Both the position numbers and the translations under genes were made by a program. Positions 1-7,004 of a stretch of 9,223 nt of DNA are shown here, piece by piece. A model generated the notes under the pieces. It was not told the DNA's origin. It saw only the letters and a list, made by a program, of their open reading frames with translations, and did not search any database. The stretch spans positions 1 to 9,223 of the forward strand of contig CALHIA010000081.1 in NCBI GenBank assembly GCA_938030585.1. Reading direction: 5' to 3'. This DNA comes from an uncultured Candidatus Saccharibacteria bacterium (GTDB lineage: Bacteria; Patescibacteriota; Saccharimonadia; Saccharimonadales; Saccharimonadaceae). The stretch's first letter is position 1, and every line of letters starts with the position of its first letter.

Positions 1-626
1 CCGATATGAGTGAAATGTTTTATGGTGCTACTAGCCTACCCACTATTAATTTAAGTAGTTTTGATTTTCAAAACGTCACTGATATGAATAGTATGTTTTT
101 TCAGCTTCCTAATTTACAGACTGTAATAGCCACAAGGTTTAATACTGGCAAGGTGACAAATTTTAAAAACATGTTTTGGAACGCAGCAATTACTTCATTA
201 AATACTACAGGCTTTGAGACACAGAGCGCTGTTAATATGTCTGGAATGTTCTATGGCACTAGGATTCCGAACCTCGATCTCTCCAGTTTTAATACTCAAA
301 ATGTAACTGATATGAGCAAAATGTTTGGCGAGATAGAGTATACAGTGAAGCTATATCTAACTAATTTCGATACTAGAAGTGTCCAAGATTTTTCTGATAT
401 GTTTTCTTTAAGTCATTACACTAGAGACAGTTTGACTAATATTTACGTAAGGAGTGATTTTAATATATCAAGTGTGAATAAGACTATCTATAACGTCTTT
501 GGTGGACGCCGTATCCTTCGTGGTGGTAATGGGTCCAGATGTTCATTCTCAGGCAATAATAATGAAGCCCTCAAGTGTCTTCGTATAGATCGTCCAGGAG
601 AGCCAGGATACTTTACGCAAATCTAA
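1..626 (+). CDS. BspA-like (DUF285) leucine-rich-repeat surface protein, 3' part
   Basis: The reading frame is already open at the window edge (GAT at 3-5 precedes the first visible ATG at 6), so this is the C-terminal part of a longer protein. About 160 residues are six degenerate repeats of 25-31 residues with the pattern [DN]-[MF]-x-x-MF, then x-L-x-x-F-[DNE]-[TF], then a Val/Thr turn such as NVT. This is typical of BspA/DUF285 repeats in bacterial surface and lipoproteins. The last ~50 residues are not repetitive. They carry two cysteines (SRCSFSG and ALKCLRI) that could form a disulfide, and end in a Pro/Gly-rich tail (RPGEPGYFTQI). Such proteins are generally exported and linked to adhesion; that role is inferred here. 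No sorting signal or membrane anchor is visible at this end, so any anchor would be upstream. Arg codons in the repeat part are all AGA/AGG, unlike the neighbouring genes. Confidence 0.85.
   Translation, partial: DMSEMFYGATSLPTINLSSFDFQNVTDMNSMFFQLPNLQTVIATRFNTGKVTNFKNMFWNAAITSLNTTGFETQSAVNMSGMFYGTRIPNLDLSSFNTQNVTDMSKMFGEIEYTVKLYLTNFDTRSVQDFSDMFSLSHYTRDSLTNIYVRSDFNISSVNKTIYNVFGGRRILRGGNGSRCSFSGNNNEALKCLRIDRPGEPGYFTQI
3..479 (+). repeat. Six tandem BspA/DUF285 repeats (protein-level)
   Basis: Units begin near 3, 81, 159, 234, 309 and 387, each 75-78 bases long except the last (about 93). Each opens with [DN]-[MF]-x-x-MF. Units 1 and 4 are the most alike (LSSF followed by QNVT in both); units 2, 3, 5 and 6 are more diverged. 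The repetition is clear in protein but weak in DNA, so these are old duplications under selection, not a fresh tandem array. Confidence 0.85.
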
Positions 627-631
627 TCATC

Positions 632-660
632 TTGAAATCTCAGGTCAAACGCCTTATACT
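632..660 (+). promoter_or_regulatory. Sigma70-type promoter of the amino-acid ABC importer operon
   Basis: TTGAAA (632-637) and TATACT (655-660) are separated by exactly 17 bases, a near-consensus housekeeping promoter. The -10 box ends six bases before the ATG at 667, so transcription would start at or within a base or two of the start codon. There is no Shine-Dalgarno sequence in between (TAAACC). A leaderless mRNA is the natural reading. Confidence 0.7.
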
Positions 661-666
661 TAAACC

Positions 667-1455
667 ATGCATAAGCCGAAACGTAATCCTGTCCGAATTA
701 TTAAAAATTTGATTATTCTGACGGGGTGCGTTACGGCTTTTTTCTGGATGTTTTTCGATATTTTAAAACGCGAAACCGTGGTATCTCATGATGCTTCAGT
801 TCTTGTCATGGGCACGAACGCTACTTTCAAGCCTTTTGAATATAAAGAAGGTGGACAGGTAGTCGGTTTTGATGTGGACCTTGCGCGCGAAATCGCGAAA
901 GACCTCGGCGCCGAACTTAAAATTGAGGATATGTCTTTCGACGGTCTACTTCCAGCTCTCGAAGGTGGTCGTATTGATATCGCCGTGGCTGGCATGTCGG
1001 TCACCGAAGAACGTGCCAAGAATGCCTTATTCTCCGAGCCCTATTATCAGGCTACCCAGCGCATTGTTGTGCCAGAAAATAGTAAAATTTTTAATAAATC
1101 CGGTCTCATTGGCAAAAAAATCGGAGTTCAACTCGGCACCACCGGTGATATTTTAGCCTCCGAAATTAAAGGCGCCAAAGTGATTCAGTTCCCGGCCGCG
1201 CCAAATGTTTTGCAGGAGCTCGCTTCGGGTCGGGTTGATGCCGTAATTTTGGATGATGCACCAGCTAATCAATATATCGTGGCATTTCCGGGTCTAAAAA
1301 TTCTTGGTTCCGCGATTGGCAACGAATCTTATGCTATTGCTATGAAAAAAACTAATCAGACTCTCAAGGAAAAAATTGATCAAACGATTAATCACATGAA
1401 AGAGGATGGGCGTATGGATGCCTTATTAAAGAAATATTTTGGAGAGAGCAGATGA
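667..1455 (+). CDS. Amino-acid ABC transporter substrate-binding protein (SBP family 3)
   Basis: Extracellular receptor of a polar amino-acid importer, 262 residues. A basic N-terminus (residues 1-14) leads into a hydrophobic segment (15-33). The tetrad LTGC (18-21) fits a lipobox, but the hydrophobic stretch continues after the Cys, so an uncleaved membrane anchor is equally possible. The mature part has the family signature GFDVDLAREIAKDLG (about 68-82), the MSVTEERAKNALFSEPYY segment whose Arg usually binds the ligand carboxylate, an LGTTGD loop, and VDAVILDDAPA, whose Asp normally contacts the ligand amino group. Size and domain order are normal for the family. The specific amino acid cannot be read from sequence. 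The start at 667 is preceded by an in-frame TAA at 661-663. The gene ends in TGA, overlapping the permease ATG by four bases (ATGA), which implies translational coupling. Confidence 0.92.
   Translation: MHKPKRNPVRIIKNLIILTGCVTAFFWMFFDILKRETVVSHDASVLVMGTNATFKPFEYKEGGQVVGFDVDLAREIAKDLGAELKIEDMSFDGLLPALEGGRIDIAVAGMSVTEERAKNALFSEPYYQATQRIVVPENSKIFNKSGLIGKKIGVQLGTTGDILASEIKGAKVIQFPAAPNVLQELASGRVDAVILDDAPANQYIVAFPGLKILGSAIGNESYAIAMKKTNQTLKEKIDQTINHMKEDGRMDALLKKYFGESR
1441..1444 (+). promoter_or_regulatory. Ribosome binding site of the permease gene
   Basis: GGAG lies inside the end of the binding-protein gene, seven bases before the ATG at 1452. It supports that start and fits coupled translation across the ATGA overlap. 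Confidence 0.6.
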
Positions 1456-2102
1456 AATTTTTTGAAGTGATATTCGGTAACGGACGCTGGATTTATTTTT
1501 GGCACGGACTTGAAGTTACCATTGTCTTAACTATTTTGGCGCTCTTTTTTGGTTTTCTTCTCGGTGTTCTGATATCAATGCTCCGCACTTCTAGTGTTAA
1601 ATTTTGTCAAAAAATCGCCAATCTTTATGTCACGATTATCCGCGGTACACCTCTTCTAGTGCAGCTCCTCATTATGTATTACGTGATTTTTGCCGAGTAT
1701 CGCACCATGCCGAAAATTATCGTAGCGGCTGTCGCTTTTTCCTTAAATAGCGGTGCCTATATTTCTGAAATTATTCGTGGTGGTATTGAAAGTGTCTCTA
1801 AGGGGCAAAAAGAAGCTGCTAGATCACTCGGTCTTTCGGAATTTCGTACACAACTCTATGTTGTGATGCCGCAGGCGCTGAAAAATTCTTTGCCAGGTTT
1901 AATTGGCGAGGGAATTTCACTCTTTAAGGAAACTTCGATTGTGGGATGGATCGGTCTTGGAGATATTATGCGTGGCGCCGATGATATTCGCTCACTCACC
2001 GCTACCGCTTTTGAATCTCTAGTAGCTGCCGCCATTATCTATCTGGTGATTACTCTAATCTTTACTAAAATTATGTCAAAAGTAGAAAAGAGGTTAGCTT
2101 AA
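1452..2102 (+). CDS. Amino-acid ABC transporter permease (HisM/GlnP family)
   Basis: Inner-membrane channel subunit of the importer, 216 residues, the usual size for this family. About five hydrophobic segments are visible (roughly 19-44, 55-82, 87-107, 145-170 and 187-207). The family-specific RGTPLLVQLLIMYY segment is at 64-77. The cytoplasmic EAA loop that docks on the ATPase is at about 120-140: EAARSLGLSEFRTQLYVVMP, with the conserved Gly at 127. It is followed by QALKNSLPGL and LFKETSIV, also typical. A homodimer or a symmetrical pair is expected, since only one permease gene is present. The gene sits between its binding protein (4-base overlap) and its ATPase (one base apart), so the three form one transporter. 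Confidence 0.93.
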   Translation: MKFFEVIFGNGRWIYFWHGLEVTIVLTILALFFGFLLGVLISMLRTSSVKFCQKIANLYVTIIRGTPLLVQLLIMYYVIFAEYRTMPKIIVAAVAFSLNSGAYISEIIRGGIESVSKGQKEAARSLGLSEFRTQLYVVMPQALKNSLPGLIGEGISLFKETSIVGWIGLGDIMRGADDIRSLTATAFESLVAAAIIYLVITLIFTKIMSKVEKRLA

Positions 2103-2103
2103 T

Positions 2104-2835
2104 ATGTCGATTATTGTTAAGAAACTTGAAAAAAAATTCGAAAATCAAAAAGTTTTACGCGGTATCGATCTCGAAATTCAGGATGGTGAAACCGTAGTCT
2201 TGATTGGTTCTTCTGGTTCCGGGAAATCTACTTTCTTGCGCTGCTTAAACTTACTAAACGTTCCAGATAAAGGTCAAATTTTTATCGATGGACAGGAAAT
2301 TACGAATCCCAAAACCAATCTTAATAAGCTACGCACTAAAGTCGGCATGGTCTTTCAGAATTTTAATCTCTTCGAAAATCTGACCGTCCTTGAAAATATC
2401 AAACTCGCCCCTAAAAAAGTCCTACATATTCCGAATAAACAGGCGGAAAAGGAAGCCATGGAATTACTGAAACGTGTGGGTTTAGCGAATAAAGCCTATG
2501 ACTATCCGAAAAATCTTTCCGGTGGCCAAAAACAACGCGTCGCTATTGCTCGTGCCTTAGCCATGCATCCAGAAGTAATTTTGTTCGACGAACCGACCTC
2601 TGCACTTGATCCAGAAATGGTAGGCGAAGTGCTCGAGGTAATTAAGGATCTCGCTAAAGATAGAAGCCGCACTATGGTTATCGTGACTCACGAGATGAGT
2701 TTTGCTAAAGAAGTCGGGTCGCGTCTCATTTTTCTCGATAAGGGGAAAATCATTGAAGATGGTGAGCCGCATCAAGTGATGGATCATCCGACCACCGAAC
2801 GGGCCGCCCGATTCTTCCAAAATATAAAAAATTAA
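2104..2835 (+). CDS. Amino-acid ABC transporter ATP-binding protein (GlnQ/HisP family)
   Basis: ATPase that powers the importer, 243 residues, complete. Walker A GSSGSGKST is at 35-43, the Q-loop Gln at 85 (VFQNFNLF), the ABC signature LSGGQ at 138-142, Walker B VILFDEP at 158-164, the D-loop SALD at 166-169, and the switch His at 196 (VTHEMSF). FQNFNLFENLTVLENI is characteristic of the polar amino-acid subfamily. No catalytic residue is missing. It follows the permease by one base; AAGAGG (2088-2093) ten bases upstream can serve as a ribosome binding site. No terminator is visible after the stop, and only 22 bases separate it from the next gene, so read-through into the next operon is likely. 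Confidence 0.95.
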   Translation: MSIIVKKLEKKFENQKVLRGIDLEIQDGETVVLIGSSGSGKSTFLRCLNLLNVPDKGQIFIDGQEITNPKTNLNKLRTKVGMVFQNFNLFENLTVLENIKLAPKKVLHIPNKQAEKEAMELLKRVGLANKAYDYPKNLSGGQKQRVAIARALAMHPEVILFDEPTSALDPEMVGEVLEVIKDLAKDRSRTMVIVTHEMSFAKEVGSRLIFLDKGKIIEDGEPHQVMDHPTTERAARFFQNIKN

Positions 2836-2840
2836 TAGTA

Positions 2841-2853
2841 TATGCTAAAATAA
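2841..2853 (+). promoter_or_regulatory. Extended -10 promoter of the MurF-like operon
   Basis: TATGCTAAAATAA contains an extended -10 (TGC then TAAAAT at 2846-2851) and no convincing -35. The -10 ends six bases before the ATG at 2858, the same spacing as at 667, again implying a leaderless transcript. The same 13 bases occur at 8128-8140 before the DUF308-like gene. Confidence 0.55.
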
Positions 2854-2857
2854 ATAT

Positions 2858-4171
2858 ATGACGCTCGTAATGAGACTTAAAAAGAAATTTTATTTTTTAG
2901 CTGCGAATTATTTTCGTTTTTTTGCTAATATCTCACTTAAACGCTGGAAGCCTCGCGTAATTGCCATTACCGGTTCAGTGGGAAAGACTACCATGTTAAA
3001 TTTAGTTGAATCCACCCTGAAAACCAAGGCACACTATTCCTTTAATGCTAACTCCGCCTTTGGTGTAGCCTTTGATATCGTGGATATGGATGGTGTGCGT
3101 GGTAGCAAATGGCGCTGGCTTAGCTTAATCATCGGTGTACCGTTTAAATCGCTTTTTTACACCCATCGTGAAAAATTCTATATTGTCGAAATAGACGGTG
3201 AACGTCCACACGAAGCAGAATTTCTCGCCAAATGGCTAAAGCCAGAAGTTACTATTTGGGTTTCATTAGGTCTTTCACATGCCGTGCAATTTGAAAAACA
3301 GGTCGAAGCTGGCATCTTCCCAAATCTTGAAAAAGCCATTACGCATGAATTCGCCACTTTGCCAGAGCATACAAAGAAGTTAATTCTTATTGATAAAGAT
3401 GTGACTTTAATGAACCGCGCCATTGATAAAATTGTCGCCAAAGGCAAAACTAAGGCCGAAGTTATTAAATGTAGTAAGGGCGAATTAGTGAATTATACGG
3501 TTTATCCGAATAAGACTGAATTTGTTATGAATTTCTCTAGCCAACCAAAACTAAATGAATTCACAATTACCTTTAAAAATCCGATGCAACGCGATTTGGC
3601 GATTCAATTATCCATGTTATCTAAGCTTTGTGAATATCTTCATATCCAAATCCCGAGTGACTTTTCCGATATGCGTGAAGCTCCTGGACGCAATACCTTC
3701 CTGAAGGGAATTAATAACTTAAAAATTATTGATAGTAGCTATAATGCTCATCTGATTTCCATGGAATCGATTCTTAAAATGTATCGCTCTATGCGAACTC
3801 AACATAAATGGTTAGTAATCGGGGATATGGTGGAGCAAGGTAGCATAGAACAGCACGAGCATGAAAAACTGGCCGAGGCTATCATTGCCGCGAACCCCGA
3901 ACAGGTAATTTTAATCGGTCGGCGTACTCGCGCATACACCTATCCAATCCTAAAGAAGCAGGAAATTAAGGTCAACGCCTTTGATGACCCCAAAAAGGCT
4001 CTCGAATTCATTCAACAAAATGCCGTAAATGGAGAAACTATTCTCTTTAAGGGTAGTCAATATCTCGAATGGATTATCGAAAAATTATTATTAAATTCAA
4101 AAGATGCCGAACGTCTGCCACGCCGCGAAAAGGCCGCAGAGAAGCGTCGTGAAAAAAGGGGACTTAACTAA
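2858..4171 (+). CDS. MurF-like Mur ligase family protein lacking the N-terminal UDP-binding domain
   Basis: ATP-dependent amide-forming ligase of the Mur family, 437 residues. The P-loop TGSVGKTT is at 38-45, about 60-70 residues earlier than in ordinary MurF, so the domain that grips the UDP-sugar is absent. A short basic, hydrophobic N-terminus (about 5-30) stands in its place and could touch the membrane. The central domain has EIDGERPHEAEFLAKWLKPE (111-130; Glu111 aligns with the metal-binding Glu) and LSHAVQF (139-145). The C-terminal domain has GRN (277-279), IDSSYNAHLISM (291-302), GDMVEQG (322-328) and KGS (398-400), all close to MurF. It ends in a strongly basic Arg/Lys/Glu tail (about 415-437). 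A role in wall-peptide synthesis is likely; the exact substrate (D-Ala-D-Ala or other) is open. An alternative start is ATG 2870. It overlaps the next gene by one base (TAATG). Confidence 0.85.
   Translation: MTLVMRLKKKFYFLAANYFRFFANISLKRWKPRVIAITGSVGKTTMLNLVESTLKTKAHYSFNANSAFGVAFDIVDMDGVRGSKWRWLSLIIGVPFKSLFYTHREKFYIVEIDGERPHEAEFLAKWLKPEVTIWVSLGLSHAVQFEKQVEAGIFPNLEKAITHEFATLPEHTKKLILIDKDVTLMNRAIDKIVAKGKTKAEVIKCSKGELVNYTVYPNKTEFVMNFSSQPKLNEFTITFKNPMQRDLAIQLSMLSKLCEYLHIQIPSDFSDMREAPGRNTFLKGINNLKIIDSSYNAHLISMESILKMYRSMRTQHKWLVIGDMVEQGSIEQHEHEKLAEAIIAANPEQVILIGRRTRAYTYPILKKQEIKVNAFDDPKKALEFIQQNAVNGETILFKGSQYLEWIIEKLLLNSKDAERLPRREKAAEKRREKRGLN
4156..4162 (+). promoter_or_regulatory. Ribosome binding site of the hydrolase gene
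   Basis: AAGGGGA lies eight bases before the ATG at 4171, inside the 3' end of the ligase gene. It supports the start that overlaps the previous stop by one base. Confidence 0.5.
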
Positions 4172-4842
4172 TGAAAACTTTATACATTATTCATGGCTGG
4201 ACTTACACCGTGGAGCCTTGGACCAAAACCATCGAAATTCTACGTGATAAATATCAGATTGAAGTTAAAATGTTGCATGTTCCAGGTCTCACTGAGCAAA
4301 GCCAAAAAGTTTGGACCATCAACGATTATGTGCGCTGGGCCAAGCGTGAACTCCCGGATGACGCTGTAGTGCTCGGTCATAGTAATGGTGGACGCATCTT
4401 AATGAATCTCACTATCAAGCACCCGAAAAAACTTTCACATTTAATTCTTCTCGATAGTGCCGGTATCTATGAAAAGTCTTTGAAACGTGATCTTTTGCGC
4501 GGGCTCAGTAAGGCTTTTGGTATTTTTAAGCGAGTGCCGATTTTGCGCAAAGTTTTTCATAAATTAGTTGGCGCTTCTGATTATGCTCATGCGCCAGAAA
4601 ATATGAAAAAAACTTTAGCCAACATGCATGAATCTGATAAGAATCTCGATCCGTCACGCATTAAGGTAAAAACTTCGATTCTTTGGGGTGAAAATGATCA
4701 AATTACGCCGCTTCGCCAAGGCAAAAAGCTTCATGATCTGATTTCTGGTAGTACTTTCTATTCCTCTGATAAATGGCGCCATGCTCCATATATCGATGAT
4801 CCAAAAGGTCTAGCCAAGGCTATCAGTGAGGTATTAGCCTAA
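4171..4842 (+). CDS. Alpha/beta hydrolase
   Basis: Small alpha/beta-hydrolase-fold protein, 223 residues, with no signal peptide, so probably cytoplasmic. The oxyanion-hole motif HGW is at 8-10. The nucleophile elbow is GHSNGG (69-74, Ser71). The likely acid is Asp176 in LWGENDQITP, and the catalytic His is His204 in WRHAPYIDDP. The full triad is therefore present. A basic cap or lid region lies at about 101-150. The substrate is unknown; esterase, thioesterase or amidase activities are all possible for the fold. Its position between a Mur-type ligase and an aminotransferase-FemAB fusion, with one-base overlaps on both sides, points to a hydrolytic step or housekeeping function in the same envelope pathway. 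This is inference from context only. Confidence 0.88.
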   Translation: MKTLYIIHGWTYTVEPWTKTIEILRDKYQIEVKMLHVPGLTEQSQKVWTINDYVRWAKRELPDDAVVLGHSNGGRILMNLTIKHPKKLSHLILLDSAGIYEKSLKRDLLRGLSKAFGIFKRVPILRKVFHKLVGASDYAHAPENMKKTLANMHESDKNLDPSRIKVKTSILWGENDQITPLRQGKKLHDLISGSTFYSSDKWRHAPYIDDPKGLAKAISEVLA

Positions 4843-6989
4843 TGAAATTTATTGCCCACGCTAGTCAATTTGGTTTGAAGAAAACCCTCAGACAATTATT
4901 TACCTTTGGCTTCAAAAAAGATTCGGAAAAATTGAAATCGTATATTGCTGAACGCTATCAAGTTGAAGCAGAAAATGTTGCGCTTTATGGTTCAGGGCGT
5001 ACTGCGCTTTCTGAAGCCTTAAAGTATTTTATTAAACCAGGAGATAAAGTTGCGATTACCGCGCTGACTTGTTTTGCCGTAGTTGAGGCCGTGCGCAGTG
5101 CCGGCTGTGAGCCAGTTTATCTTGATGTTAATCTCGAAAATCTGCATTTTGATTCTAATGCTCTCGAAAAAGCTTGTGCGAAAAATCCGGAAATTAAAGC
5201 GGTAATCGTACAGAATAATTTGGCTTACCCATGCGATATAGCGAATATCGAATCTGTCGCTAAAAAATACAACCTCGCTCTAATCGAAGACCTTGCCCAC
5301 TGTGTCGGCATGGATTATTCAGATGGTCGTGAATCTGGTATGGTCGGGGATGCAGTGATTATGAGTTTTGGTAAAGGTAAATCCCTCGATCTGATTTCTG
5401 GTGGATTATTATTCCTTCGTAAAACTGATAAGCGCAAAAAATCCTTCGCCGTTCCAGTCAACCTACCAAGTCTTGCTGACCGCTTCCGCACTCGTCTATA
5501 TCCGCTTTTTGGCGCAATCACTCGTGGTCTTTTTCATTTACAGCTTGGTCGCCTTAATTTTGGTCGACTCTTTACCGCCTTTCTTTTGAAGACTCATCAA
5601 ATTCAGAAATCTGCCGATGCTAGGCTAGATAGTTCTATTCGCCTCACTCATTGGCAGGCCAAGCTTGCTTTATCTGATCTTAAGAAAATTAAGCATCGTG
5701 CCCCACTTCGTCGTTTCTATTTTGTGGAAAATCGGGAAGAATTATTAGAAAAACTCACTGCCGCAGGCTTCATTATGGATGATATTTGGTATAGTTCACC
5801 AGTTTCACCAGAGAGATACTATACCCGAGCTAATTTTAACGAAAAAGCTTGCCCGAACGCGGTTTTTGCCGCCAAACATCTGATTAATCTACCAAATTGG
5901 TTAAATATTTTTGAACTTGCCGATGCAAGACATTTGATTAATCAATATGAAATAAATTCTCAAGGTGAAAAAATCGCTTCCTTCACTACTAAAAAATCTC
6001 TATCCGAAACTGAAGTAGAACACATAGATACGCTTCGTCACGCCGCCTCTCACACTAATTTCTTGCAGTCCAAACAGTGGTATGAAGTTAATAAATCCAT
6101 CGGCCATAAACCTATCTTCTTGATGTTTAGTGAAAAATCTTATTGTCTTGCCATTATTAAAGACGCTAAGCGTGGCCGTTTTTTGGAGATTCCGTGCGGA
6201 CCGATTCTCGATTATCAGAATCGTAATGAGCTAGAGCTTGCCATGGCCGAAATCTACCGCTATGCCAAGCAAAATAATTGTGTCTTCGTGCGTTTTCGTC
6301 CAAATCTCGAGGAGACCCCAGAAAATCGTGCACTCATCGAATCAATTCCGTCACTATCCGCTTCCTATTTTCTTCATGCCGAAAATACCGTCTTCGTCGA
6401 TCTCACCCAATCTGAAGAGGATCTTTTGAAAAATATGCGCCGCCAAACTCGTTATGAAGTGCGCCGCTCAGAGAAACTAGATTTCAAGGTCAAAAAATCC
6501 AATACCCCTGAAATTCTCCGTGAGTTTCATCAGATTCAAGCCGAAACCGCCAAGCGTCAAGGTTTTATTCCGCCACGCCGCAAGGATCTCAATGCCTACG
6601 CTAAGGCCTTCGGGGATGACTTGCAGATTTACTGCGCCACCCTCGATGGCAAACCAGTAGCTTATGGCTTAGTTCTGACCGACACTCTGGAAGGTGACTA
6701 CTTTGAGGCTGCTTCCACCGAATTGAATTACAAATTCCCAGGTGCCTATGCACTGCAGTGGTATGTGATGAGAGACCTGAAAAAACAGGGGAAACTTCGC
6801 TATAACCTCTGGGGAATTGCACCGGCCGGACAGAAGAATCATAAATTCGCTGGCGTTACCACCTTTAAGACTGGCTTTGGCGGTGAAAAATTTGATTATC
6901 TACATGCCCATGACTTACCAGTCAAGAAACTTCACTACGGTCTGATTCGGCTCGTCGAAGACGCTCGTCGCAAAAAACGTCATCTATAA
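4842..6989 (+). CDS. DegT-type PLP aminotransferase fused to FemAB-type aminoacyltransferase
   Basis: Two-domain protein, 715 residues, in one uninterrupted frame. Residues ~1-373 are a DegT/DnrJ/EryC1/StrS aminotransferase: GSGRTAL (50-56) for phosphate binding, ALTCFAVVEAVRSAG (74-88), IEDLAHCVG (148-156; Asp150 for the PLP ring nitrogen) and SFGKGKSLDLISGG (176-188), in which Lys181 is the best candidate for the PLP Schiff base. The usual family ending is recognisable at CPNAVFAAKHLINLPNWLNI (337-356), so the domain is complete. A basic, amphipathic stretch lies at 213-250. Residues ~393-715 are a FemAB module: NFLQSKQWYE, KRGRFLEIPCGPILD, FVRFRPNLEETPEN, LLKNMRRQTRYEVRR, YNLWGIAP, FKTGFGGE. 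FemAB enzymes move amino acids from aminoacyl-tRNA to wall peptides. No in-frame Met lies in the linker, so a separate FemAB product is unlikely. Substrates are unknown. Confidence 0.87.
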   Translation: MKFIAHASQFGLKKTLRQLFTFGFKKDSEKLKSYIAERYQVEAENVALYGSGRTALSEALKYFIKPGDKVAITALTCFAVVEAVRSAGCEPVYLDVNLENLHFDSNALEKACAKNPEIKAVIVQNNLAYPCDIANIESVAKKYNLALIEDLAHCVGMDYSDGRESGMVGDAVIMSFGKGKSLDLISGGLLFLRKTDKRKKSFAVPVNLPSLADRFRTRLYPLFGAITRGLFHLQLGRLNFGRLFTAFLLKTHQIQKSADARLDSSIRLTHWQAKLALSDLKKIKHRAPLRRFYFVENREELLEKLTAAGFIMDDIWYSSPVSPERYYTRANFNEKACPNAVFAAKHLINLPNWLNIFELADARHLINQYEINSQGEKIASFTTKKSLSETEVEHIDTLRHAASHTNFLQSKQWYEVNKSIGHKPIFLMFSEKSYCLAIIKDAKRGRFLEIPCGPILDYQNRNELELAMAEIYRYAKQNNCVFVRFRPNLEETPENRALIESIPSLSASYFLHAENTVFVDLTQSEEDLLKNMRRQTRYEVRRSEKLDFKVKKSNTPEILREFHQIQAETAKRQGFIPPRRKDLNAYAKAFGDDLQIYCATLDGKPVAYGLVLTDTLEGDYFEAASTELNYKFPGAYALQWYVMRDLKKQGKLRYNLWGIAPAGQKNHKFAGVTTFKTGFGGEKFDYLHAHDLPVKKLHYGLIRLVEDARRKKRHL

Positions 6990-6995
6990 ATTAAA

Positions 6996-7000
6996 AAGGA
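6996..7000 (+). promoter_or_regulatory. Ribosome binding site of the second FemAB gene
   Basis: AAGGA in the 15-base gap between the two genes, four bases before the ATG at 7005. It confirms that start. Confidence 0.65.
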
Positions 7001-7004
7001 AACT

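Noticed and set aside
6..8. ATG at 6 as a true start of the BspA-like gene
   Set aside because: The frame stays open to the left edge, the preceding codon (GAT) completes the repeat motif, and there is no signal peptide, so the gene starts outside the window.
1452..1455. UGA recoding (Gly or Trp) as in Gracilibacteria or mycoplasmas
   Set aside because: TGA at 1453-1455 ends the binding protein at its normal family length, in a classic ATGA overlap with the permease, and no in-frame TGA interrupts any gene.
2836..2857. A terminator between the ABC importer and the MurF-like gene
   Set aside because: The 22-base gap has no inverted repeat with a T-run; it holds only the AT-rich promoter element.
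2858..4171. Poly-gamma-glutamate synthase (CapB/PgsB) or MurT as identity of the Mur-type ligase
   Set aside because: Its short N-terminus resembles CapB, but the IDSSYNAH, GDM-x-E-x-G and KGS motifs are MurF-type, there is no zinc-ribbon cysteine set as in MurT, and no CapA/CapC or GatD partner is adjacent.
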